From the NCBI GenBank assembly GCA_045837725.1, contig JBEWZL010000162.1:1-64000 (forward strand): a DNA stretch of 64,000 nucleotides, in the 5' to 3' direction. This stretch comes from Vermamoeba vermiformis (taxonomy: Eukaryota > Tubulinea > Echinamoebida). Within the stretch, counting starts at the first letter, position 1. Every line of letters starts with the position of its first letter. Shown piece by piece: positions 1 to 8,289 of the stretch. Made by a program: the position numbers and the translations under genes. The notes beneath the pieces were generated by a model. That model was given only the letters and a program-made list of their open reading frames with translations. It did not search any database and was not told where the DNA came from.

Positions 1-1032
1 TTAAAACAACTTACCTTAGTGTTTCCGCATTTGGCCTGGATACGCTCGAGTAGATCCGCATAGGATATGCCGAGAGTTGCGTCAATATGATTGGCGTACT
101 AAATAAAAGGGTTAGAATATATTTGTCTTTATTAACGTTTAAATACTTACATTCAAAGCCATTCTGAGGAGTGTTCGTCGCGGATGTCGGCAGCTAAACA
201 ATCGATGTAACCAGAAACGATGCTGAAAGAGCAATGTCGTTGTACTCTGTTCAGAAGGTGAGCGAATAATGAAAAAAAACAACAAAACAAATATTTATAG
301 CTAAATTTACGAACGCGCCTCGATCTGGAAAACTCGACTATTATCGACGAGTAACCAATTAATTTAACGAATAACAATAGTACTTACATGATTTTATCCT
401 TGGCACGAAGCGGTTTCGTTCCATCGCCAAGCACAAGCGAGATCTCTGTGAGGGGTGGTGTGGATCTACCACCAGCAATACCACTGGCCCTAATCGTCAC
501 ATTACTTCATTAATATAAGTAGCAGTTATTAGTTATTCGATACTTACACTTTGTTTAAACATCGCCTAGTCTCGTGTAACGGACGGATCGTGTTCCCGAC
601 GAATTGACCAATCAGCAATCGAGGCGCATTAAACTGAATAGTAATCATCAATGAATATTTAATAATACACAGCATTCGAATTCACTTACCTCTGCTCGTC
701 TTGTTTATCGGAGCGTTGATCTTGACACGCCGATCGATCCTCTTGACTTAAGCGCTATCTATTGTTACAAACAAAAATTATTTAAATTATAAAATATTGA
801 TTAACATTGTCATGTTCACTTACCGCACATTAACTCGAAGTTCTTCTCAAGTTGATCCAAAAATAGCGCGACGACCTGATCAAGCCTTCGTCTATAATAA
901 AGGTAAATTTAGCAATAATTTGTAATATACAATATCTTAATAATAATAATTTGTAAATTGATCAGGCTCGAAGCTCGATCCGAATAAATTTTGCAAACTT
1001 ATTTTAATTTATTGCCATTAATTGGGTAAAAT

Positions 1033-1070
1033 AATATCATTGAGGCACTGCACGTATTTCCAATGATATT
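1033..1070. other. Perfect 10-bp inverted repeat in an intron
   Basis: AATATCATTG at 1033-1042 is the exact reverse complement of CAATGATATT at 1061-1070, with an 18-nt loop. It lies in the long (~190 nt) minus-strand intron between the blocks at 824 and 1093. That intron also holds a gctcgaagctcgatccga element near 965, related to ones near 3957 and 4347. An intron-encoded structured RNA is possible but no family is recognised. Confidence 0.45.
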
Positions 1071-1627
1071 AATAATAATATTGTTAACGTACCAACTTGA
1101 GTGATTTGGATGTCCTCGACGAGTCGATCCAGTGCTTCAATAACGCAATATGTGCTGCTGAGAGGGCTCCAATTTGTTGTGCATCAACATTTACTTCATT
1201 ATATTACATAAAATATAATACGACCTGTTGTGGTCGTTCTGTTGGGCTGATCGGGTAAGAATGTTGATCAGATTTTCGGTCGTATTTAAAACAAACAAAA
1301 ATTACATTTATTATTACATATTACATTTCAATTCTATATTACTTGGGTGTTACGTCGACATATTGAAGTATCAGATCCGAGGCAACGTGAACGATCTGCT
1401 ATCAATTCGATCAAGTCCTGATTAAAGTCTATCAATACGTTATAATTAACATATTAAATGTTTTTTCTTTACCTTTAGCGCAATCGGTGCGCTTTTTCAA
1501 GTCAGTTAGTAGGGGATCAGTGCGGGGCCCTCGCGGATCTGCGATTAACCGCCATGTATTGAGAATCTGAATGTACTTACGTTAATTTATATATACATAT
1601 ACAACTATTGATAGCAAATAGACTTAC

Positions 1628-2460
1628 CTGAGAACGGCCAACGAATTTTCTTCTCGCGAATCCGTTCAAGTTGCGGATCGCATTTCATTATTATATCTCT
1701 TCTTTCGCTCGATCTAGTTGTATATAACGTTAGTAATTATCATTAATTAACGCGTAAAGAAACTTACATTCTTTTAAATCGCTTCTACTGCGAGGTTTGA
1801 GCCGAGTTAGATCGCGTGTACACGATCCACGATACCATTAGAAAACGCTTCAATCCTGATAAAATAGGATTAGCACGTTTAAATAAATATAAATAATCAT
1901 ATCGTCCTACCTTTGGCGCGATCGATGCGCTGTGTTGGTGAAAGACGGATCGCTTCGGACTTAGAAATTTTTCAAGTACGGGGGCCCCGCTAGGGTTCCC
2001 TGCATAAATTGAATCAGTTATCGAACCAATAATTAAAATAACACTTTAACATTATATTTAAACGAAAATAAAACTTACCAAGCATTCACCTAGCCAATTT
2101 CAGGATCGCGCATCCGCCCAAGTTGCGGATCGGATTTCATTATTATATGTCTTCACTCACTCAATCTAGTAGGATATAGCGTTATTAATTGTAACTAATA
2201 AACCCGTAAATATACTTACACACTTTTCATTGGTTACTGCCGCGAGATTTGACCCGAGTTAGATCGCATGTACACGATCCACGAAACTATTGCAAAACGC
2301 TTCAATCCTGGTAAAAATAACATTATTACGTTTAAACAAATATAGTAAATAACTTTGTCTTACCTTTTGCGCGATCGATATGCTGTGCTATCAAATTGAC
2401 GGATATCCGCGTTAATTTGAAATTTTCGAGTACGGAGGCGCCACGAGGGTCCCTGCATCA
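1628..2460 (-). repeat. Tandem duplication of a ~430-bp two-block module
   Basis: The segment from about 1660 to 1990 is repeated, diverged, from about 2100 to 2460. Shared landmarks are cggatttcattattatat, the gagttagatcgc...tacacgatccacga stretch, aaaacgcttcaatcctg, gcgcgatcgat.tgctgtg and a GC-rich cctcgnggg core. Weaker relatives of the last part recur near 1490, 2540 and 2970. The unit spans two minus-strand exon-like blocks and their introns, so duplication was at the DNA level. Single-base indels between copies change the reading frame, which argues against current selection on protein sequence. Confidence 0.6.
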
Positions 2461-4015
2461 AATTAATTAATAATGATATCAAAAGTTTGAATAACAATTA
2501 AATAACTTAATAAATACCTTTTCAAGACTTACGAGATCGATCGAAAAATTCAGGGTAAGGGATCAACGCGGGGCCCTCAAGGATCGGCGACGTAAACCAA
2601 TTACTCCTGAAAATACTAATAAAAGGGTGTTAGTAAACGCATAAAAATAACAAAGGACTTAAAATAAACTTACCTTCATGCTTCCAATTTGTTTTTCTTG
2701 TCACGAATCCGGTTAAGTTGCGGATCCGCTTTCTCCGTAACGTCACCGAATTCAGTGACTCTGATGAAAAGGATTAGATTAGTATATACTAGTAATTGGT
2801 TTATGCTACTTACGGGTCTGTAATCCGTTACTAATCGATAAAAATATGCGCGTCAGATCACGCATCCGAATTCGTAAAAATGGCTTATGTGTTCTTCCTG
2901 AAGTAAAAATTATATCAGTAAGTAATTATATAATTATTTAAACGCGTTCTGCTTACTATTAGCGCGATCGATTCAAGGGATCAGCAAGGGGCCCCGCGGG
3001 GATCAACGGTAAAAGTAAACTTTAATTAATTCTACCAAAAAAAAAGGGGTTATTAAACGGTTATATAATGGTTGTTACTTACTTTAAGAGCCTTCAGAGC
3101 TCTTCAACAATACTTCAACGGATCGGGATGCGTCGGATCCCGATCCGAATTATTGCACTCAAGGGTCGCTCTGACCCTTGTCGATCTGTAATAACGTTAG
3201 CAACGATCGGTTAAACGTATTTTTCTCTTACCTTGGTTCATCAGTTAGCACTGACAAAAATTTTAACGCGCTAGATCTCGCGCCACCAAATCTACCAAAA
3301 ATTCTAACCAACGGTTCTAACAATAAATGAAGATGTGAGTTTATTACCTTTATAATGTAAAATCAATTTTACTTACTTTTGACGCAATCGATGCGCGTCA
3401 CTGAACTTACGAGAGATCGGGTTAGTTGCGTGCGCGATCTCTGGCCCCAGCTCCGTGTCATCTCCTAAACGTAAAATTGTTATCAGTGAGTTATTATATT
3501 AATATTTAAGGGGGATCACTTACGTTTAAACCAATCGATGCCCCGCAAAGAAATTTTAACCGATCGAGACTCGTCGGATCTCGATCTCGTAATTTTCCTC
3601 CGTCGTCGTCTTTGTTATTTCTAGTAATATAATGGGTTAGTATTAAGCAATATTTAACTGTAACCGCACTTACCGGGCTATTATGGGTGATGTAACAGAT
3701 CTGATAACGCGAGAAGATCGCGTTCAAGATCCGTTCTCGTTAACTTTTGACGCCTAAAATAAAAGTGTTAGATTGTTAAATAACAATAAATTAACGTATT
3801 TAAATTGCTTACGCTTGAGAAATGACCGGGGATTGAGCGATCGACTTTACGATCGATATAGAAATCGCGTCTTAATACTGACGCTCAAATTACCTACAAA
3901 ATAACGATTATTATATTATGTTAATACTAAATAAAACAATACTTCAAATTTTACGCGAGCACGAAGCTCGATCCGATTCTATATAATTTTAAAAATTTAA
4001 CTTGATTTTTAAATT

Positions 4016-4042
4016 GATAATCGACGCATTGGGACGATTATC
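4016..4042. other. Perfect 8-bp inverted repeat in an intron
   Basis: GATAATCG at 4016-4023 pairs with CGATTATC at 4035-4042 around an 11-nt loop. As in the intron near 1033-1070, a gagc...gctcgatccg element lies upstream on the plus strand (about 3957). The shared arrangement of element plus long hairpin is what makes this notable. Confidence 0.4.
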
Positions 4043-4514
4043 TTACTATTATTGAATATATTTAAAGACTTACCAATTTATTTCCAGGGCCTGGGCGGAT
4101 TCGATCTCGCCATCAAGTTACCGACCCCGTCGGCGAGCAATGGTGATCGTTCCCGCAGCGGGACACGAACGGAAGGCACCAATATACAACAATACGACCA
4201 TTGGTGGTCGGGATCTCGCGAACAGAAAGTCACTAGAACTTTCGATCGCGGTAAATAATCGTGAACATAATCTAAATAAAAATTGAAGTGTTAGCATAAT
4301 GTATTTAATATTGTTTTATCGATATTAATTATAAATCCGGATAAAATCCGAGCACTTGGCTCGATCCGGATCAAACTAATTTTAGCTTAAAAATTTAAAA
4401 ATTAAATTTGCGATAAAATAATGTTGTGAATGGTGGAAGTATATATATAAAAATCTTACCTTAATTTATCTCGGTCACTGCGCCGAGATTTGATCGCGTT
4501 TTGTTCGCGATCTT

Positions 4515-5062
4515 AAAGCCGCGCTGGAACGACGCTGATTGTCGTTTGGCGCGCATGTATAGATAATAAATAATATATCTAAATAACCAAATCGACCCTT
4601 GTGGCCGATCTGTTGCGAATCTTGGATTCGCTGCCTGTCAATCCTCTAAATAACTCGCGCTGAACGACCGTCGTGGCCGTGGCGCGCAACTATCTGCTGT
4701 TAATAAACCACGATAAATAAATATAACGACCTTTGTGGTCGTTCTGTTGAATTACTGAGGCGAAATAGCCCGTGCGCCATTTTCGCATCAGTTCTGATCT
4801 TCGAAATAACTCGCGCTGAACGGTTCTGATACCGCGGCGCGTTACTATCAGCTGTACATTACTATAATAATTGACAACAAATAAATAACTCGACCCGTGT
4901 GGTCGATCTGTCGAAGTTGATTAAAAATAGCGAATCAGATGACGCGTGCGATTTTGGCAACTCGAAATAACCCGCGCTGTAACGACGTTGGTGTCGTGGC
5001 GCGTAACTGCCCTATGTAATAATCAATAAATATATGCTTCATCAACCGTTTTGGTTGATCTC
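4515..5062. repeat. Four ~150-bp tandem units with paired, covarying hairpins
   Basis: Each unit holds hairpin B (a CGCGC...GCGCG clamp around a variable stem) and hairpin A (NNGACC...GGTCNN). B stems lie near 4521-4554, 4656-4688, 4812-4841 and 4973-5003. A stems lie near 4592-4608, 4726-4742, 4890-4906 and 5042-5058. The A stems vary in a paired way: ACGACC/GGTCGT, TCGACC/GGTCGA and TCAACC/GGTTGA, and one copy needs a G-U wobble if read as minus-strand RNA. Between A and the next B there is often a third stem, such as GCGAATC/GATTCGC near 4615-4631. Units are separated by AT-rich stretches of about 30 nt. Pairing kept while sequence drifts suggests structured RNA; no known family is recognised. 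Confidence 0.6.
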
Positions 5063-5176
5063 CTCGTTTAAAAGTAAACTTACCTTCTCGATCCGTTGAC
5101 GTATTTCTAAATCTCGTTAAAATCGAACCTGTAGTGATAAATTAAATTAGTTCTATTAAAATTAAATAACACTAGA

Positions 5177-5245
5177 CCGCGAGTAACGAGAATCTCGGTA
5201 ATCTCGCGGATTTAAGAATTGATCAGCGTTCGAATCTGACCTCGA
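5177..5245. other. Two strong adjacent hairpins
   Basis: CCGCGAG...CTCGCGG (about 5177-5209) encloses a smaller CGAGA/TCTCG stem. It is followed by GCGTTCGA/TCGAACGC, a perfect 8-bp stem with an 8-nt loop (about 5225-5248). Both fall inside the putative first intron of the 1-5408 transcription unit. The second is partly preserved in the paralogous copy near 6935. Confidence 0.45.
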
Positions 5246-5408
5246 ACGCAACCAAAAATCAAACCATTTTTAAATTCGTTATTAATACATACCTTGAATA
5301 ACTTTCAGGCATTAATTTGTCAAAATTCTTCGATGATCCGTCACTCTGGCTGGACGGATCTGCGCGACGATTTCTCGACTTCTTCGGCACCGAGAATTTT
5401 TCTGCCAT

Positions 5409-5742
5409 TTTTCCTCGTGGATAGTTGGCAGTCTGAATATTATCTAATGAATAAAAATCTGAAATGAATTTTTTAATCAAAGTTAGCGATCCGGATCCCC
5501 TCGAGGGCCCTGGGGACCCGTCGCTATTTCTGCCTTACCTCGTCGATTTTATTGGGGACCCTTACTGGCCCCAATAGCTTATTATTGGAGCTATCTCTTG
5601 GTGCTATTGCGAAATTGAATGCACCCGTTCGTGTTCAATTTCATTCAATTTGCGCCGATTTTTGCCAGATTTTTTCGGGGCCCCTCTCCGCCCCCAATTT
5701 CCGGTCTTTGGGGGCCCCTTCCTTGCTCCCTAACCCTAACCC
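5409..5742. promoter_or_regulatory. GC-rich inverted-repeat region upstream of the 5408 start, ending in telomere-like repeats
   Basis: No gene is supported here. The stretch holds several G/C-rich inverted repeats, for instance ATTGGGG/CCCCAAT (about 5552-5577) and ggggcccc blocks near 5678 and 5712. At 5728-5742 there are two and a half CCCTAA units. A diverged relative lies at about 7185-7455. It ends in ccttaaccttaacccc, so the telomere-like end is part of the duplicated unit. The position directly upstream of the putative ATG at 5408 would fit a promoter; that role is inference. Confidence 0.35.
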
Positions 5743-5975
5743 ACGTGGAGACAACCCCTACAGACTTAGTTTTTTTGCAACATCGTCTCCACGCGGAGAC
5801 GACCCCTAAGGACTTAGTTTTTTCTTGAGATCGTCTCCGCGTGGAGACGACCCCTATGGACTTAGTTTTTTCTCGAGATCGTCTCCGCGTGGAGACGACC
5901 CCTATGGACTTAGTTTTTCTTGAGATCGTCTCCGCGTGGAGACGACCCCTAAGGACTTTATTTTTTCATAAGACT
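5743..5975. repeat. Hairpin minisatellite, ~48-bp unit
   Basis: There are four near-identical units beginning at about 5783, 5832, 5880 and 5927, plus a partial one at 5743. Each has CGTCTCC-(GCGT or ACGC)-GGAGACG, a 7-bp stem with a 4-nt loop, then acccctaNggacttag, a T run and a short gag/cat-type linker. The loop appears in both orientations (ACGC in the first unit, GCGT in the others) while the stem is invariant. No gene overlaps. Unit-to-unit identity is high, so recent expansion is likely. Confidence 0.8.
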
Positions 5976-6359
5976 GTACACTGAGACTTAGTTTTTTTGA
6001 ATTCTCCAACTTACGCGGGTGGGTCCGTTTTTCTTAAGTAAAAATTTCCTTTAGTAAAATTTTCCTAAGTAAAAATTTTCCTAAGTAAAAAATCACCAAG
6101 CATAATTCCTACTCAATTCTCTATTTATTGTCAGGTTCTGCAGGGCTGGCCCTCTATGGCCAAGCCCTTTCACATATATGAATGACTTATCAGGGGGCTC
6201 CGCCCCCTGCACCCCCCTTCTTTTTTTTCTTTTTCCCTTCCTTAGCGAGTCTCGCTCGGGATCAATAATGGACCCTCCTGTATTTAGTATAATATCAATG
6301 TTTATTAGTGATAGGAATTGTATCCCTAATGCCTAACATGTCATTTAGGTCATATTAAA
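5976..6359. other. Intergenic stretch with a G/C hairpin
   Basis: No coding sequence is supported. The stretch contains short direct repeats of (t)cctaagtaaaa(a)tt near 6040-6085. Near 6186-6201 there is a strong GGGGGC-TCC-GCCCCC hairpin followed by a C run and a pyrimidine tract. Such a hairpin plus homopolymer tract can mark an old mobile-element end, but nothing else here supports that. Confidence 0.35.
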
Positions 6360-7460
6360 TAACTCACGCTGTACGGCCGTCGTGGCCATGGTGCGTGACT
6401 ATCTGCTGTTAATAAGCCACGATAAATAAATATAACGACCTTTGTGGTCGTTCTGTTGAATTACTGACGTGAAATAGCCCGTGCGCCATTTTCACATCAG
6501 TTCTGATCTTCGAAATAACTCGTGCTGAACGGCTCTGATACCGGGTTGCGTTACTATCAGCTGTACATGACTATAATAATGATAGCAAATAAATAACTCG
6601 ACCCTTGTGGTCGATCTGTCAAAGTTCTTTAAAAATAGCTTTTCAGATGACACGTGTGATTTTGACAACTCGAAATAACCCACGCTGTAACGACTTTGGT
6701 GTTGTGGGGTGTAACTGTCCTATGTAATAAACAATAAATAAATTCATAATTGACCGTTTTGGTCGATCTCCTCGATTAAAACTAAACATACCTGCTCGAT
6801 CCGTTGACTTTCGGATAAATCTCGTTAAAATTAAGCCTTTAGTGGTAAATTAAATTAGTACTATTAAAATTAATTACCGATTGACCGCAAGCAATGAGAA
6901 TCTCGTTATTCTTGCAGATTTAAAAATCAATCAGCGTTCGAATCTAACCTCAAACGCAATCGAATAATAAAATTCTTAAATAAATATACCTATTACGTAA
7001 CTGATATCACCTCCAGCAGGTTATTTTCAAATAATTCTTCAAAGATCCGTCATTCTGATCTGATGGATCTACGCGACGTTTTCTATTATACAACGTGTTA
7101 TTGAATTTTTTTACTATTTTTCCTCGTACGTACCTGGCACTGTCTTTCATAATAAACAAAATTTACTCGATACCCAGTCCTTGGTCACGATCTCAGATCT
7201 TGGGCGTCACTTGTGCCCCCAAGGGATCCGCGCTATTTCTCCGTTACACTTCACGGGATCCACGGGGACCCAAATATAATTTAATTAGCCCTATATATGG
7301 GCTATCATTTCCAGTTTATTCGAAATTGAAAACGGTTCGTGTCTGTTATTTCTGTTCAATTTCATTCCAAATTTCACGGACAAATTTTGGGTGTCAAATT
7401 TTCTGGTTTCCCATACATTTGACGCCCTCCCGTAAAACCTTAACCTTAACCCCAAAGGTA
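6360..7460 (-). pseudogene. Second, decayed copy of the 4640-5740 block
   Basis: This block is collinear with 4640-5740: the hairpin array (A stems near 6437, 6597 and 6752), the exon-2-like block (about 6790-6835), the CG-rich hairpin region and the putative first exon (about 7005-7110). The two copies decay differently. Here the position of the start codon reads CTAT instead of CCAT on the plus strand, so the ATG is lost, and exon 1 has several stops. Exon 2, by contrast, is open here but carries TAG in the other copy. A common ancestor with both intact is implied. Confidence 0.6.
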
Positions 7461-7689
7461 TATTAGTCTGCCCCCGTGACCTGCTGGTCACACTTCTGTC
7501 TGTGGCCCTGTAAGATTGGCCTTGCCTAGCAGCTGGGTTGTAGCTGCAAAAACAAAGCAAAATTTAAGGATATATGGGTTTTTTTATTTGCCCTAAGACC
7601 CCTAAGCCCTAAAAGGCTATATAATAAATAAAGAGAGGTGGGTGTTGTTTAGAAGTAAAGCTTGATTTATTGGGTTTAATTACAATCAT

Positions 7690-8170
7690 ATGTATACCTG
7701 CACTTCGTGCAAGGATCGGAATAATTCCCATGACGTGTCACAAAGGCATGTGATGAGAATTAGACAAGAATATTCCGCTGACGAAGAAATCATCAGTGTT
7801 ACACTTGGTCGATTTGCGATTCAAGTCCAATTCACAGTGGGACTTTGCACATTTTCTTCTGCACACAATAACAACTGGCTTCTTGCAGTCTGGTGATGTT
7901 CTTGTTGTGGACAATGCTTGCATCCACTTTGGTGAGCAAACAGCCTCAATGACCTCACGATTGACCCAAGCTCTCAACATTCACATTCTACACTTACCAT
8001 CTTAAAGTTGCAAGTTGAACCCCTGCAAGTTGGTGTTCAACTATATTAAAGGGCTCATTTGGCGCAATTGGGAATATTCCCAACCATTTTGTATGGAGCT
8101 CATGATCTCCCTTGTGGAGGTAAATCTCCTTCACCTCTATAAGTGGTACAATAAATGTTTAACTGTATTA
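7690..8170 (+). pseudogene. DDE transposase remnant (Tc1/mariner-IS630 superfamily, DDE_3-like)
   Basis: The frame from about 7796 encodes SGDVLVVDNACIHFGEQ, the second catalytic-Asp region of DDE endonucleases (vvDNa.iH). It is followed by NIHILHLPS and, after an in-frame stop near 8003, by a run matching the usual LPpYSPeLNP.E..F..iK segment (here S*SCKLNPCKLVFNYIKG). The third acidic residue of the family (Glu of NP.E) reads Lys. Upstream sequence (about 7690-7790) continues the homology in another frame. Only the C-terminal half is visible, with at least one frameshift and one stop, so the copy is dead. Terminal inverted repeats were not found. Confidence 0.75.
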
Positions 8171-8289
8171 TCGAAGGAAAAAAAATAATAAAGATGTTGA
8201 TTTAAAAGATAATTTTTCTTTTTTCCTTTTGTTTTGATTGCAACTTGTAATAGCAATCAATATGTATTTATTTGACCTAGTCCTCTCTT

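Larger units (their letters stand above)
1..5408 (-). pseudogene. Intron-dense exon series with broken coding frame; putative decayed or non-coding gene
   Basis: I do not recognise a protein family. Read on the minus strand, the stretch is a series of blocks of about 45-100 nt separated by intron-like segments of about 50-190 nt. These begin with gtaagt/gtacgt, carry ctaac-like branch sites and end in AG. A plausible first exon starts at ATG 5408 and ends at 5293. Blocks at 548-633, 388-489 and 151-222 join in one open frame that ends in TGA at 153-155. Blocks at 1628-1700 and 1473-1566 are each open. Many neighbouring blocks do not share phase, however. Exon 2 (about 5086-5131) has an in-frame TAG, and the block at 1768-1855 has in-frame TAA. 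One two-block module is repeated (see the repeat entry). It may be a decaying repeat-protein gene or a spliced non-coding RNA; it probably continues past the left edge. Confidence 0.4.

Noticed and set aside
153-1855. Stop-codon reassignment to explain in-frame TAA/TGA/TAG in exon-like blocks
   Set aside because: TAA, TAG and TGA all end well-supported genes elsewhere in the window, for example TGA ends the hydrolase at 34497 and TAA ends CARMIL.
5743-5975. CRISPR-like array
   Set aside because: Adjacent units are nearly identical along their whole length with no unique spacers; this is a minisatellite in a eukaryotic genome.
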